A DNA stretch of 64,000 nucleotides from Cellulomonas sp. Leaf334 (GTDB taxonomy: Bacteria > Actinomycetota > Actinomycetes > Actinomycetales > Cellulomonadaceae). The notes under the pieces are model-generated. The model had not been told where the DNA came from, did no database searches, and was given only the letters and a program-made list of their open reading frames with translations. The position numbers and the translations under genes were made by a program. Shown here one piece after another: positions 24,550 to 37,035 of this stretch. Location: contig NZ_LMOO01000001.1 of assembly GCF_001424195.1 (NCBI RefSeq), forward strand, positions 186,001 through 250,000, in the 5' to 3' direction. The number at the start of each line of letters is the position of its first letter. The stretch's first letter is position 1.

Positions 24550-25713
24550 ATGGCTCGGATCCTGCGGACGCTCCTGACCGACGACGTCCTGGCCCGCATC
24601 CACGAGCGGGCGCCCGTGCACGACCGGGAGAACACGTTCCCGCACGACGACCTCGCGGACCTGGTCGCACTGGGGTACCTGACCGCGTTCGTGCCGGAGC
24701 GCCTGGGTGGTGCGGGGCTCTCCCTCGAGGAGGTCGCACGCGAGCAGGTCCGGCTGGCGGCGGCCGCTCCGGCGACCGCGCTGGCGGTGAACATGCACCT
24801 CGTGGTCACCGGGCTGGCTGCGCTCCTCGTCGGCCGGGGCGACGAGTCGGTGGAGTTCGTCCTGCGCGACGCGGCCGCGGGCGAGATCTTCGCGTTCGGC
24901 AACTCCGAGCCCGGCAACGACCTGGTCATGTTCGGCTCACGGACGCGCGCGGAGCGGCAGCCCGACGGCTCGTACCGCTACACCGGCACGAAGATCTTCA
25001 CGTCGCTGTCCCCGGTGTGGACGCGGCTGGCCACGTTCGGGCGGGATGACGCCGACCCGGACGACCCGCGCCTGGTGCACGGCGTGGTGTCGCGGGGGGA
25101 CGGTGGCGTCGAGGCGCGCGACGACTGGGACACGCTCGGGATGCGCGCGACGCAGTCGGCCACGACGGTGCTCGACGGCGCTCTCGCGCCGGCCGACCGC
25201 GTGTACCGGTCCCTGCCGCCGGGACCCAGCGCGGACCCGTTCGTGTTCGCGCTCTTCGCGGTCTTCGAGATCCTGCTCGGTGCGGTGTACACGGGCATCG
25301 GCCGGCGGGCGATCGAGCTCGGCGTCGAGGCTGCACGGCGGCGGACGTCGATGAAGTTCGACGGCCGTGCCTATGCCCAGGATCCCGACATCCGCTGGCG
25401 GGTCGCCGACGCGGTGCTGGCGCAGGACGGGGCGGAGCTGCAGGTGTTCGCCCTGGCGCGGGACGTCGACGAGCAGGTGGACCACGGCGCGCGCTGGTTC
25501 GCGCAGCTGGTCGGGCTCAAGGTCCGCGCGACGGAGTCCGCGCGGGTGGTCGTCGACAACGCGATCCGCGTGTCCGGGGGCGGGTCGTACTTCTCCGGGA
25601 GCGAGCTGGGGCGGCTCTACCGGGACGTGCTGGCGGGGATCTTCCACCCGTCGGACGACGAGTCGGCGCACGCGACGCTCGCGACGTCGGTGCTGGGTCC
25701 CCCCGAGGTCTGA
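24550..25713 (+). CDS. Acyl-CoA dehydrogenase family flavoprotein
   Basis: 387 residues. Three-domain acyl-CoA dehydrogenase layout: N-terminal helices with VALGYLTAFVPERLGGAGLSLEEVAREQVRLA, middle beta domain with GSYRYTGTKIFTSLSPVWTRLATFGRD and DDWDTLGMRATQSATTVLDG (substrate/FAD contacts), and C-terminal helical domain with GVEAARRRTSMKFDGRAYAQ and AIRVSGGGSYFSGSELGRLYRDV. It likely oxidises an acyl-CoA or similar substrate using FAD. The sequence is nearer to the flavin monooxygenase-like/DszC side than to fatty-acid enzymes, so the substrate is open. The GNAT gene begins 1 base after the stop. Confidence 0.82.
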   Translation: MARILRTLLTDDVLARIHERAPVHDRENTFPHDDLADLVALGYLTAFVPERLGGAGLSLEEVAREQVRLAAAAPATALAVNMHLVVTGLAALLVGRGDESVEFVLRDAAAGEIFAFGNSEPGNDLVMFGSRTRAERQPDGSYRYTGTKIFTSLSPVWTRLATFGRDDADPDDPRLVHGVVSRGDGGVEARDDWDTLGMRATQSATTVLDGALAPADRVYRSLPPGPSADPFVFALFAVFEILLGAVYTGIGRRAIELGVEAARRRTSMKFDGRAYAQDPDIRWRVADAVLAQDGAELQVFALARDVDEQVDHGARWFAQLVGLKVRATESARVVVDNAIRVSGGGSYFSGSELGRLYRDVLAGIFHPSDDESAHATLATSVLGPPEV

Positions 25714-25714
25714 C

Positions 25715-26233
25715 GTGGAGCTGCCCGACGAGCTGGCCCTGCCCGGGGCCCGGTTGCGCGCGCTGCGGGAGGACGACTGGCTGCTCGACCACGCGCTGTC
25801 CCGCGTCGTGGACGTGCCGCGGTGGACGTACTACCCCGCGGACGTCGATGAGCTGGAGGCGCGCGAGCGGGTGGGTCGGAGCCTCGCCCAGCGTGCCGAG
25901 GGCCGGGGCGGGCGGTTCGTCGTCGAGCGGTCGGGGGAGACGCTCGGCACCATCGGGCTGGGGCTGCGCGACGACGGCCCGCACCTCTACTACGCGTTCC
26001 TCCCAGCGGGTCGCGGACTCGGGCTGGCCACCGAGGCAGTCCGTGCCCTGACGCGTTGGGCTCTGGAGCACGGCGCGGACGTGGTGAGCGCCCGGACGAT
26101 GGTCGGGAACACGGCGAGCGAGCGCGTCCTCGAGCGGGCGTCGTTCCGGCGTGGACCACTCGAGGTGGAGCCCGACGGCGTCTCGGTGGTCCGGTGGTCC
26201 TGCGTGCCGATCCCACAACCTACTCTCGAGTAA
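25715..26233 (+). CDS. GNAT-family N-acetyltransferase (RimJ/RimL type)
   Basis: 172 residues. It has the RimJ/RimL-like order: LPGARLRALREDDW at the start, GETLGTIGLGLRDDGPHLYYAF strands, the acetyl-CoA loop LPAGRGLGLATEAVRALTRWAL (near residue 100) and the family-typical VSARTMVGNTASERVLERASF. Such enzymes acetylate protein N-termini or small amines. GTG 25715 lies immediately after the acyl-CoA dehydrogenase stop, so the two are co-transcribed. Its stop codon lies within the operator before fadD. Confidence 0.82.
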   Translation: MELPDELALPGARLRALREDDWLLDHALSRVVDVPRWTYYPADVDELEARERVGRSLAQRAEGRGGRFVVERSGETLGTIGLGLRDDGPHLYYAFLPAGRGLGLATEAVRALTRWALEHGADVVSARTMVGNTASERVLERASFRRGPLEVEPDGVSVVRWSCVPIPQPTLE

Positions 26234-26252
26234 CTTACGCTTCCGTAGGTTA
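26231..26252 (+). promoter_or_regulatory. TetR-type palindromic operator before the acyl-CoA ligase gene
   Basis: TAACTTACG (26231-26239), 4-base spacer, CGTAGGTTA (26244-26252): a 22-bp pseudo-palindrome with one mismatch between arms. It overlaps the -10 TACGAT (26251-26256), which ends 6 bases before ATG 26263. Position and size fit repression by a TetR-family fatty-acid regulator. No such gene is in the window. Confidence 0.6.
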
Positions 26253-26262
26253 CGATCGGGGG

Positions 26263-27939
26263 ATGACGACCGTGGGACCGAGCCGACCGACCGCCGCCCC
26301 GCGAGACGTCGCGATCCCCGACGAACCGCTCACCGCGGCGCTCGACCGGGCGGCGCAGCGATGGCCCGATCGGACCGCGGTCGACTTCCTCGGAGCGTCG
26401 ACGACCTACGCGGAGCTGGCCGACGCCGTCGCACGCGGGGCACAGGTTCTGCTCGACCTCGGGGTCAAGCCCGGTGACCGGGTCGCCCTCGTGATGCCGA
26501 ACTGCACGGGGCACGTCATCGCCTTCTACGCCGCCCTGCGGATCGGTGCCGTCGTCGTCGAGCACAACCCGACGTACACGACCGGCGAGCTCGCGCACCA
26601 GCTTGCCGACTCGGGCGCCGTCGTCGCGCTCGTGTGGGAGAAGGCCGTGCCGCGCGTCCTGGAGTCGCTGCCGCGGACCGCGCTCAAGGCCGTCGTCGCC
26701 GTCGACCTGTCCGCGGACCTGTCCCGCGGCAAGCGGCTCGCGCTGCGCCTCCCGGTGCCGAGTGCGCGTCGCGTGCGGGAGGCCATGTGCGGGAAGGTGC
26801 CGCCCGCCTTCCCGATGTGGCACCGGCTCGTCGCCAAGGCCACCGCGCTCGACCCGGCGCACCCCGCGCCGTCGGCGTCGGAGGTCGCGCTGCTCCAGTA
26901 CACCGGCGGAACCACGGGCACGCCGAAGGGTGCGATGCTCACGCACCGCAACCTCGTCGCGAACGCCGTCCAGGGGCACGCGTGGACGGGCACCCAGCCG
27001 GGCACCGAGGTCGTCTACGGCGTGCTGCCGTTCTTCCACGCCTTCGGACTGACCTTGTGCCTCAGCTACGCGATCCGCGTCGGCGCCACCCTCGTCGCCT
27101 TCCCGTCCTTCGACCCCGAGCGCGTGCTCGACGCCCAGCGCCGCCTCCCGGGGACATTCCTGCCTGCCGTCCCGCCGATGCTCGACCGGCTCGCGGCCGC
27201 TGCCGAGACGTCGGGCGCGGACCTCACGTCGTTCCGGTACGCGATCTCCGGTGCGATGGCCCTCCCGGCGGCCACCGCGCAGAGGTGGGAGCAGGTGACG
27301 GGCGGCCTGGTGGTCGAGGGGTACGGCCTGACCGAGACCTCACCGGTCGCGCTGGGCAACCCGCTGACCGACGCGCGCCGCCCGGGCACGCTCGGTCTGC
27401 CGTTCCCGAGCACGAGCATCCGTGTGGCCGACGTCGCGGACGTCACCCGCGACGTCGAGCAGGGTGAGCGCGGTGAGCTGCTGATCCGGGGCCCGCAGGT
27501 CTTCGCCGGCTACTGGGGTCGGCCCGACGAGACCGCGGAGCAGCTCCTCGACGACGGCTGGCTGCGCACCGGCGACATCGTGACGGTCGACGAGACCGGC
27601 TGGGTGGAGCTGGTCGACCGCATCAAGGAGGTCATCGTCAGCGGAGGGTTCAAGGTCTACCCGTCGCAGGTCGAGGACCACCTGCGCACCATGCCGGGTG
27701 TGGCGGACGTCGCCGTCGTCGGGATCCCCGGGGGCGACCTCGGAGAGACCGTCGTGGCCGCGATCGTGCTCGAGCCGGGTGGCGGTGGGGTGGACCTCGA
27801 CGCCGTGCGTGCGTGGGGCGAGCGGCACCTGGCGCGTTACGCCCTGCCACGTCGGCTGGTCGTCCTCGACGAGCTGCCGCGGTCGCAGGTGGGCAAGGTC
27901 CTGCGGCGCGTCGTCCGGGAGTCGGTGCTCGCGGGCTGA
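26263..27939 (+). CDS. fadD: Long-chain acyl-CoA ligase (AMP-forming)
   Basis: 558 residues. ANL-superfamily enzyme: P-loop-like YTGGTTGTPKGAMLTHRNL (near residue 210), VLPFFHAFGLTLC, the adenylate motif VEGYGLTETSPVALGNP, the hinge Asp in LRTGDIVTVDE and the C-terminal DRIKEVIVSGGFKVYPSQVED with the catalytic Lys in RSQVGKVLRR. It activates a fatty or other carboxylic acid as acyl-AMP and then acyl-CoA. The HAFG and SGGFKVYP motifs favour fatty-acid ligases over acetyl-CoA synthetase. It is probably regulated by a TetR-type repressor through the palindrome just upstream. Confidence 0.9.
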   Translation: MTTVGPSRPTAAPRDVAIPDEPLTAALDRAAQRWPDRTAVDFLGASTTYAELADAVARGAQVLLDLGVKPGDRVALVMPNCTGHVIAFYAALRIGAVVVEHNPTYTTGELAHQLADSGAVVALVWEKAVPRVLESLPRTALKAVVAVDLSADLSRGKRLALRLPVPSARRVREAMCGKVPPAFPMWHRLVAKATALDPAHPAPSASEVALLQYTGGTTGTPKGAMLTHRNLVANAVQGHAWTGTQPGTEVVYGVLPFFHAFGLTLCLSYAIRVGATLVAFPSFDPERVLDAQRRLPGTFLPAVPPMLDRLAAAAETSGADLTSFRYAISGAMALPAATAQRWEQVTGGLVVEGYGLTETSPVALGNPLTDARRPGTLGLPFPSTSIRVADVADVTRDVEQGERGELLIRGPQVFAGYWGRPDETAEQLLDDGWLRTGDIVTVDETGWVELVDRIKEVIVSGGFKVYPSQVEDHLRTMPGVADVAVVGIPGGDLGETVVAAIVLEPGGGGVDLDAVRAWGERHLARYALPRRLVVLDELPRSQVGKVLRRVVRESVLAG

Positions 27940-27942
27940 GGC

Positions 27943-28614
27943 TCACCAGCCGCGGCTGCGCCACTCCGGCAGCTGCGCTCGTTCGGCGCCCAGCGTCGTG
28001 TCGCGGCCGTGGCCCGGGTAGATCCACGTGTCGTCGTCGAACCGGTCGAAGACGCGTTCCACCACGTCCCGGTACAGCTGCTCGAACGCCTCCGGGCCCT
28101 GCGTCGCACCGACCCCGCCCGGGAACAACGAGTCGCCGGTGAACAGGTGCGCGCGACCGCCCGGCTCGCGGTAGGCGAGCGCGACCGAGCCGGGGGTGTG
28201 GCCCCGCAGCGCGACGACCGTCAGGGTCGCGTTCCCCACCCGGACCGTGTCACCGTCGTGGAGGCGCTGCGTCACGGCGATGTCCGTGGCCTCGGCGATG
28301 GCGTCGGCGTCGTCCGCGCCGGCCGCGACCCGCGCCCCGGTGACGGCGACCACCGACGCCAGTGCCCGGCTGTGGTCCGCGTGCCGGTGGGTGGTCACCA
28401 CCAGGTCGAGCTGGGTCGTGCCCTCCTGCAGCAGCGCGAGGAGGCGGTCGGGGTCGTCGGCGGCGTCGACCAGCAGCTGGGCGCCGACGACCCGGCAGGT
28501 CAGCAGGTAGGTGTTGTTCTGCATCGGCCCGACGGCGGTCTTGCGGATCTCGAGCTCGTCGAGCATCCGCAGGTCGCTGGGACCGCCCACGCGCACGTCG
28601 CCGGTGTACGTCAT
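27943..28614 (-). CDS. Metallo-beta-lactamase-fold hydrolase (glyoxalase II-like)
   Basis: 223 residues. The zinc motif [11 protein letters not shown] (H-x-H-x-D-H, about residue 75), further ligands in [11 protein letters not shown] and [12 protein letters not shown], and the last His in [11 protein letters not shown] form the full two-metal site. This pattern and length fit the hydroxyacylglutathione hydrolase-like group; actinobacteria lack glutathione, so a mycothiol or other thioester substrate is more likely. ATG 28614 overlaps the stop of the GH15 gene (ATGA). Its stop lies 3 bases from that of fadD on the other strand. Confidence 0.85.
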   Translation of the reverse strand: MTYTGDVRVGGPSDLRMLDELEIRKTAVGPMQNNTYLLTCRVVGAQLLVDAADDPDRLLALLQEGTTQLDLVVTTHRHADHSRALASVVAVTGARVAAGADDADAIAEATDIAVTQRLHDGDTVRVGNATLTVVALRGHTPGSVALAYREPGGRAHLFTGDSLFPGGVGATQGPEAFEQLYRDVVERVFDRFDDDTWIYPGHGRDTTLGAERAQLPEWRSRGW

Positions 28615-30434
28615 CGGGCTTGTCGCTCCAGGGCGAGGTCGTGGCTGTGCACCGCACGGACGAGCGCGAGGTGTGACAGTGCCTGCGGCACGTTGCCGGC
28701 CATCCGACCGCCGACGGGGTCGTACTGCTCCGCCAGCAGACCGACGTCGTTGGCCAGACCGACGAGGATGTCGAGGACCTTCGTCGATCCCTCGACGTCA
28801 TCGGTGCGGGCGAGGGCGTCGGCGAGCCAGAACGAGCAGGCGAGGAACGCGTGCTCGTCGCCGGCGAGGCCGTCGTCCGTGTGCTCCGTCCGGTAGCGGA
28901 GCAGCAGGCCGGGGGCGATCTCCAGCTCAGCGCGGATCGCCGCGAGGGTCGAGAGGACCCGCGGGTCGTCCGGCGGCAGGAAGCCCACCTGCGCGATCTG
29001 CAGCAGGGAGGCGTCGGTGTGCTCGGCTCCGTACGACTGCACGAACGTGTTTCGTGCCGCGTTCCAGCCGTACGCCAGGACGTCCGCGTGGATGGCGTCC
29101 CGCTCCGCGCGCCAGCGGTCCACCGGCGCATCCAGGCCGTGCTTCTCGGCGGCCCGCACCGCGCGGTCGACAGCCGCCCAGGCCATCACCTTCGAGTGCG
29201 TGAAGTGGCGCGGATCGCCCCGGACCTCCCAGATGCCGCGGTCGGGCCGCCGCCACCGCCCGAGCAGGTCGTCGACGAGGTGCCGCTGGAGCGACCAGGA
29301 GTCGTCCGTCTCGCGCAGTCCCGCCTCGCGCGCGAGCTCCAGGGCGCACATCACCTCGCCGAGCACGTCGTTCTGCACCTGGCCGACGGCTGCGTTCCCG
29401 ACGCGGACCGGTCGCGACCCTGCGTAGCCCGCCAGGTGGTCGAGCTCGCGCTCGGGCAGGTGACGACCGCCGTCGACGCGGTACATGATCTGCAGGTCCG
29501 ACGACCGGCCGGCCACGGCGCGCAGCAGCCAGTCCCGCCACTCCGTCGCCTCCCCGCGGTACCCGTGCTCGAGCAGCGCCTCCAGCGTCATCGCGGCGTC
29601 GCGCAGCCAGCAGTACCGGTAGTCCCAGTTGCGCTCGCCGCCGAAGTCCTCGGGCAGGGACGTCGTGGCGGCGGCGACGATGCCGCCGGTCTCCGAGTCG
29701 GTCAGCAGGCGCAGGACGAGCAGCGACCGGATGACGGCCTCCCGGTACGAGCCCTCGTACGCGCAGCCGCGGGCCCACAGGCCCCAGCTGATCCGGGTGC
29801 TGTCGATCCGGTCCGCGATCGTCAGGCGCGGCGGCACCGGGTCCCAGGACCGGGTCCACGTCAGCGCCAGCTCCACCGACTCGCCCTCGTGCAGCGTGAA
29901 CCGGTCGGCGTGCCGGTGGTCGATCGGCCGGGGCAGCCGGTCGCCGCGCAGCAGCAGCGAGTCCGGGCCGGCGATCGCCTGGATCGCGTCGTCCCCGGCG
30001 TCGTCCGTGATGTGCCGCACCCACGGCACGACGGCGCCGTACCCGAAGCGCACGACCCACTCGTGCTCGACCTCGACGCTGCCTCGGGTGCAGACGAGCC
30101 GGCGCACCAGGTCGGCGCGGCCGTCGTTGAGCGGCATGGTGTCCTGCGCTACGGCGGTGCCGTCGGGCGTCTGGTAGGTCGTCTCGAGCACGAACGACGT
30201 GTCGAGGTAGCGGCGGGTGACGGTCGTCGCGTCCCGGACCGTGAGGAGCCAGCGACCGTTGTCCGGCGTGCCGAGCAGGCGGGCGAAGCTGGCGGCCGAG
30301 TCGAACGTGGGCAGGCAGAGCCAGTCGATCGAGCCGCGCAGGGAGACGAGCGCTGCGGTCTTCCCGTCCCCGAGGACGGCGTAGTCCTCGACGGGCACCA
30401 GCGGGGGGTCGACGACGGCGTCAGGTCTCTCCAC
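28611..30434 (-). CDS. Glycoside hydrolase family 15 protein (glucoamylase/trehalase type)
   Basis: 607 residues. The N-terminal beta-sandwich begins [38 protein letters not shown], a hallmark of actinobacterial GH15 proteins; the (alpha/alpha)6 barrel has [23 protein letters not shown], the general-acid region [18 protein letters not shown], and [17 protein letters not shown] with the general base. Actinobacterial members include trehalases and alpha-glucosidases. There is no signal peptide, so it acts in the cytoplasm, and trehalose or glycogen fragments are reasonable substrates (inference). GTG 30434 is chosen because CATGCT ends 6 bases upstream; a longer frame exists but runs into the uvrA promoter. 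Confidence 0.85.
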   Translation of the reverse strand: MERPDAVVDPPLVPVEDYAVLGDGKTAALVSLRGSIDWLCLPTFDSAASFARLLGTPDNGRWLLTVRDATTVTRRYLDTSFVLETTYQTPDGTAVAQDTMPLNDGRADLVRRLVCTRGSVEVEHEWVVRFGYGAVVPWVRHITDDAGDDAIQAIAGPDSLLLRGDRLPRPIDHRHADRFTLHEGESVELALTWTRSWDPVPPRLTIADRIDSTRISWGLWARGCAYEGSYREAVIRSLLVLRLLTDSETGGIVAAATTSLPEDFGGERNWDYRYCWLRDAAMTLEALLEHGYRGEATEWRDWLLRAVAGRSSDLQIMYRVDGGRHLPERELDHLAGYAGSRPVRVGNAAVGQVQNDVLGEVMCALELAREAGLRETDDSWSLQRHLVDDLLGRWRRPDRGIWEVRGDPRHFTHSKVMAWAAVDRAVRAAEKHGLDAPVDRWRAERDAIHADVLAYGWNAARNTFVQSYGAEHTDASLLQIAQVGFLPPDDPRVLSTLAAIRAELEIAPGLLLRYRTEHTDDGLAGDEHAFLACSFWLADALARTDDVEGSTKVLDILVGLANDVGLLAEQYDPVGGRMAGNVPQALSHLALVRAVHSHDLALERQAR

Positions 30435-30495
30435 GAGCCGAGCATGACTCGACCCCGGGACGGCGGCACCTCGACGCGATGTGGGTTCGCTCACG

Positions 30496-30511
30496 TCGAA
30501 CAGATGTGCGA
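30496..30511 (+). promoter_or_regulatory. LexA-like SOS box upstream of uvrA
   Basis: TCGAACAGATGTGCGA matches the actinobacterial LexA box TCGAAC-N4-GTTCGA in 11 of 12 fixed positions (GTGC instead of GTTC). It lies 18 bases before the uvrA -10, over the -35 region, where LexA would block transcription. Confidence 0.7.
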
Positions 30512-30528
30512 TTGTCAGTGGGGCCACG

Positions 30529-30534
30529 TAGACT
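30529..30534 (+). promoter_or_regulatory. -10 TAGACT, leaderless promoter of uvrA
   Basis: TAGACT ends 6 bases before GTG 30541. Together with the LexA-like box this is a compact SOS-type promoter. Confidence 0.65.
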
Positions 30535-30540
30535 CCCCGC

Positions 30541-33432
<2,892 letters not shown>

Positions 33433-33477
33433 CGGTCACGTGCGCCTACCGACGGCCGGTGCGGACCGGGTGACGTG

Positions 33478-33990
33478 CTAGCGCGAGACGGACTGCGCCG
33501 TGCGTACCGGGACGGGCTCGTGCCGGACGGGGAAGTTCACCGACCGCGCGATGAAGCAGTGCTCGTGGGCCTGGTGGTGGATGCCGGCGAGCACGCCGTC
33601 GGTGATCGCGGCGCCCGTCGGCAGGTGAGCGCCCGCCGCCACGGTCACGCGGGGACGCAGCACGACCTCGCGGAACTGCCCCTGCCCCGCGGCCTCGATC
33701 CGCATGGTGCCCACCGCCTGGTCCTCGTAGGCCACCACGACGATGCCGGCCGCGGAGGCGAGGTGCAGGAACCAGAGCATGTGGCACTGCGCCAGCGCGC
33801 TGACCAGCAGCTCCTCGGGGTTGTACCGCGTCGGGTCGCCGCGGAACGCCGGATCCGACGAGCCCAGCAACGGCGGCTTCGAGCCGATCCTGACCTCGTG
33901 GTCGCGGCTGTACGCGGTGTAGCTGGAGGTGCCGGTCCGGCCGGCGCCGGTCCAGGTGACGTCGACGGAGTACGTGTGGAGGGGGCCCAT
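33478..33990 (-). CDS. OsmC/Ohr-family peroxiredoxin-like protein
   Basis: 170 residues. The OsmC fold reduces organic hydroperoxides using a Cys pair. The first conserved region is NPEELLVSALAQCHMLWFLHLA (near residue 70), with Cys in AQCHM; the second Cys is in HEHCFIARSVNFPV near the C-terminus, and Arg in the PTRYNPEELL area is also conserved. The N-terminus HTYSVDVTWTGAGRTGTSSY with the YSRDHEV element matches the OsmC-like branch rather than classical Ohr. TACCGT (complement of 33997-34002) ends 6 bases before the ATG, so the mRNA is probably leaderless. It is divergent from uvrC. Confidence 0.88.
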   Translation of the reverse strand: MGPLHTYSVDVTWTGAGRTGTSSYTAYSRDHEVRIGSKPPLLGSSDPAFRGDPTRYNPEELLVSALAQCHMLWFLHLASAAGIVVVAYEDQAVGTMRIEAAGQGQFREVVLRPRVTVAAGAHLPTGAAITDGVLAGIHHQAHEHCFIARSVNFPVRHEPVPVRTAQSVSR

Positions 33991-34050
33991 CCGCCCACGG
34001 TAGCGGCGTCTGTCGGCCCCTGTGCGGTCCGTGGCGTCGGCGGCGCGAAC

Positions 34051-34056
34051 TACGCT
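34051..34056 (+). promoter_or_regulatory. -10 TACGCT, leaderless promoter of uvrC
   Basis: TACGCT ends 7 bases before ATG 34064. This promoter should drive uvrC-rapZ-yvcK, whose reading frames overlap. Confidence 0.6.
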
Positions 34057-34063
34057 CGAGAAC

Positions 34064-36094
34064 ATGGCTGATCCCGCCACGTACCGGCCCGCGCCGGGCG
34101 AGATCCCCGACTCGCCAGGGGTCTACCGCTTCCGCGACGAGCACGGCCGCGTCATCTACGTCGGCAAGGCCAAGAGCCTGCGCTCCCGCCTGTCCAGCTA
34201 CTTCCAGGACCTGTCCGGGCTGCACCAGCGGACCCAGCAGATGGTCACGACGGCCGCGTCGGTGCAGTGGACGGTGGTCGGCACCGAGGTCGAGGCGCTG
34301 GCGCTGGAGTACTCCTGGATCAAGGAGTTCGACCCGCGGTTCAACGTGAAGTACCGCGATGACAAGTCCTACCCATACCTCGCGGTGACCCTGGCCGACG
34401 AGTTCCCGCGCATCCAGGTGATGCGGGGCGCCAAGCGCAAGGGCACGCGCTACTTCGGTCCGTACGCGCACGCGTGGGCGATCCGGGAGACCGTCGACCT
34501 GCTGCTGCGCGTGTTCCCGGTGCGGACCTGCTCGGCGGGGGTGTTCAAGCGGGCGCACCAGCAGGGCCGGCCGTGCCTGCTCGGCTACATCGACAAGTGC
34601 TCGGCTCCCTGCGTCGGGCGGATCTCACCGGACGACCACCACCAGCTCGCGATGGACTTCTGCGACTTCATGGCCGGCGACACCGCCAAGTTCACGCGCC
34701 GGCTGACCGTCCGCATGAAGGAGGCCGCCTCGGAACTGGACTACGAGCGGGCGGCGCGGCTGCGGGACGACATCGCGACGCTCGAACGGGCCACCGAGAA
34801 GAACGCGGTCGTGCTGGCGGACGGGACGGACGCGGACATCTTCGCCCTGGCCGGCGACGAGCTCGAGGCCGCGGTGCAGGTCTTCCACGTGCGCGACGGG
34901 CGCATCCGGGGGCAGCGCGGCTGGGTCGTGGAGAAGGTGGAGGACATCACCGACGCCGAGCTGGTCGAGCACCTGCTCCAGCAGATCTACGGAAGCGAGG
35001 CGGAGGCGGGCGGCCGTGCTGAAGGAGCAGGAGCCGGGTCGTCGGCGGTGCCGCGCGAGGTGCTCGTGCCGGTGCTTCCACCGGACGTCGACCAGGTGCA
35101 GGCGTGGCTGACCGGCCTGCGCGGCAGCAGGGTGTCGGTGCGCATCCCGCAGCGCGGGGACAAGCGCGAGCTCGCCGCGACCGTGCACCGCAACGCCGAG
35201 CACGCGCTGGTGCTGCACCGCACCCGACGAGCGGGGGACCTCACCACCCGCAGCCAGGCGCTGCAGGAGATCCAGGAGGCGCTCGACCTGCCGTCGGCAC
35301 CGCTGCGGATCGAGTGCTACGACGTGTCGCACAACCAGGGGACGTACCAGTCGGCGTCCATGGTGGTGTTCGAGGACGGCCTCGCCCGAAAGAGCGAGTA
35401 CCGCCTGTTCACCATCCGCGGGCCCGAGGGCCAGGGCGCCCGCGACGACACCGCGGCGATGCACGAGGTGATCACCCGGCGGTTCCGGCGCTATCTGGCG
35501 GAGCGGTCGGACGCGCGTGACGTCGAGCTGGGCATCGGCGAGGACGACGACGGCCAGCCGCTGCGGTCGGGACCCATCGACGAGGTGACCGGCAAGCCGG
35601 TGCGGTTCGCGTACCCGCCGAACCTCGTCGTCGTCGACGGCGGCCCGCCCCAGGTCGCCGCGGCGAAGGCCGCGATGGCGGAGCTCGGGATCGACGACGT
35701 CGCGCTCGTCGGGCTGGCCAAGCGGCTGGAGGAGGTCTGGCTGCCGGGGGAGGAGTACCCGGTGATCCTGCAGCGCAGCTCGGAGGGGCTGTACCTCCTC
35801 CAGCGGCTGCGCGACGAGGCCCACCGGTTCGCCATCACCGCGCACCGCAAGCGCCGGAGCAAGGGCATGACGACGTCGGTGCTCGACGGCGTCCCGGGGC
35901 TCGGACCTGCCCGTCAGGCTGCGCTGCTACGGCACTTCGGGTCGGTCAAGCGGCTGCGCGCCGCGTCGGTGGAGGAGATCGCGTCGGTGCAGGGCATGGG
36001 GGACCGGACGGCGGCGGCGGTCGTCGCCGCGCTGGCTGCCCCGGGAGTGGCGACCGACCCGGTACCCGAGTCGGCTGGCATGCTGGAGGCATGA
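34064..36094 (+). CDS. uvrC: Excinuclease ABC subunit C
   Basis: 676 residues. UvrC cuts on both sides of a lesion. Domains in order: GIY-YIG nuclease ([20 protein letters not shown], about residues 17-36) for the 3' cut, Cys-rich middle ([17 protein letters not shown]), UVR domain ([20 protein letters not shown]) that binds UvrB, RNase H-like nuclease ([20 protein letters not shown], with Asp in [10 protein letters not shown]) for the 5' cut, and helix-hairpin-helix pair ([20 protein letters not shown]). An insertion of about 20 Glu/Gly/Ala residues ([17 protein letters not shown]) sits between the UVR and nuclease parts. The stop overlaps the rapZ start (ATGA). Confidence 0.97.
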   Translation: MADPATYRPAPGEIPDSPGVYRFRDEHGRVIYVGKAKSLRSRLSSYFQDLSGLHQRTQQMVTTAASVQWTVVGTEVEALALEYSWIKEFDPRFNVKYRDDKSYPYLAVTLADEFPRIQVMRGAKRKGTRYFGPYAHAWAIRETVDLLLRVFPVRTCSAGVFKRAHQQGRPCLLGYIDKCSAPCVGRISPDDHHQLAMDFCDFMAGDTAKFTRRLTVRMKEAASELDYERAARLRDDIATLERATEKNAVVLADGTDADIFALAGDELEAAVQVFHVRDGRIRGQRGWVVEKVEDITDAELVEHLLQQIYGSEAEAGGRAEGAGAGSSAVPREVLVPVLPPDVDQVQAWLTGLRGSRVSVRIPQRGDKRELAATVHRNAEHALVLHRTRRAGDLTTRSQALQEIQEALDLPSAPLRIECYDVSHNQGTYQSASMVVFEDGLARKSEYRLFTIRGPEGQGARDDTAAMHEVITRRFRRYLAERSDARDVELGIGEDDDGQPLRSGPIDEVTGKPVRFAYPPNLVVVDGGPPQVAAAKAAMAELGIDDVALVGLAKRLEEVWLPGEEYPVILQRSSEGLYLLQRLRDEAHRFAITAHRKRRSKGMTTSVLDGVPGLGPARQAALLRHFGSVKRLRAASVEEIASVQGMGDRTAAAVVAALAAPGVATDPVPESAGMLEA

Positions 36095-37035
36095 GCGACG
36101 AGCCTTCGCCGATCACGGTGCCCGCCGGGATCCCTGCCCTCGAGGCGGCCACGGAAGCACCCCACCTGAGCCAGCCGCAGGTCCTGATCATCACCGGCAT
36201 GTCCGGGGCGGGTCGCACCCGGGCGGCCGCGGTGCTGGAGGACCTCGACTGGTACGTCATCGACAACCTGCCGGCCCAGATGCTCACGCACCTGGTCGGG
36301 ATGCTGACCAGCGGGCCCGCGGGTGCGCGCGCGCAACGGCTCGCGGCCGTGATCGACGTCCGCGGGCGCGAGTTCTTCCGGGACCTCGCACCTGTGCTGG
36401 CCGGGCTGCGGGAGTCCGGGGTGGAGTACCGCATCCTGTTCCTCGACGCGTCGGACGAGGTCCTGGTCCGCCGGTTCGAGCAGGTCCGTCGGCCGCACCC
36501 CCTGCAGGGTCAGGGGCGCATCCTCGACGGCATCGCGGAGGAGCGCGCCATCCTCGCCGACCTGCGGGAGCGCGCCGACACGCTCATCGACACCTCCGAG
36601 CTGAACGTGCACGACCTCGCGCGGGAGGTCCGGGCGGTGGTCGCGAGCGGCGCCGAGGACGCGCTGCGGATCTCGATCGTGTCGTTCGGGTTCAAGTACG
36701 GGATCCCGCTGGACGCCGACCACGTCGTCGACATGCGGTTCCTGTCCAACCCCTACTGGATCACCGAGCTGCGGCACCTGACGGGTCGCGACGCCCCCGT
36801 GCGCGACTACGTCCTCGGCCTGCCGGGTGCGGTCACGTTCATCGACCGCTACGTCGACACGCTCGAGCCGGTGCTGGCCGGGTACCTCAACGAGGAGAAG
36901 CGCTACGTGACGATCGCCGTGGGCTGCACCGGCGGCAAGCACCGCTCGGTCGCCGTCAGCGAGGCGATCGCCGCGAGGTTGCGGGAGCGAGGGCACCTCG
37001 TGGCCGTGTCGGCCCGCGACCTCGGCAAGGAATGA
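36091..37035 (+). CDS. rapZ: RapZ/YvcJ-family nucleotide-binding protein
   Basis: 314 residues. In E. coli RapZ is the RNA-binding adaptor that delivers GlmZ/GlmY small RNAs to RNase E; the actinobacterial relatives bind nucleotides and their targets are not settled. P-loop region [28 protein letters not shown] shows Arg where Walker A normally has Lys, a substitution usual in actinobacteria. The C-terminal domain has [31 protein letters not shown] (about residues 190-220) and [19 protein letters not shown], conserved family marks. It overlaps both neighbours by 4 bases, in the classic uvrC-rapZ-yvcK-whiA order. Confidence 0.93.
   Translation: MSDEPSPITVPAGIPALEAATEAPHLSQPQVLIITGMSGAGRTRAAAVLEDLDWYVIDNLPAQMLTHLVGMLTSGPAGARAQRLAAVIDVRGREFFRDLAPVLAGLRESGVEYRILFLDASDEVLVRRFEQVRRPHPLQGQGRILDGIAEERAILADLRERADTLIDTSELNVHDLAREVRAVVASGAEDALRISIVSFGFKYGIPLDADHVVDMRFLSNPYWITELRHLTGRDAPVRDYVLGLPGAVTFIDRYVDTLEPVLAGYLNEEKRYVTIAVGCTGGKHRSVAVSEAIAARLRERGHLVAVSARDLGKE

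Noticed and set aside
33433..33477. Terminator hairpin between uvrA and the OsmC gene
   Set aside because: CTAGCGGTCAC and GTGACGTGCTAG pair only imperfectly with a long loop, too weak to list as a terminator.
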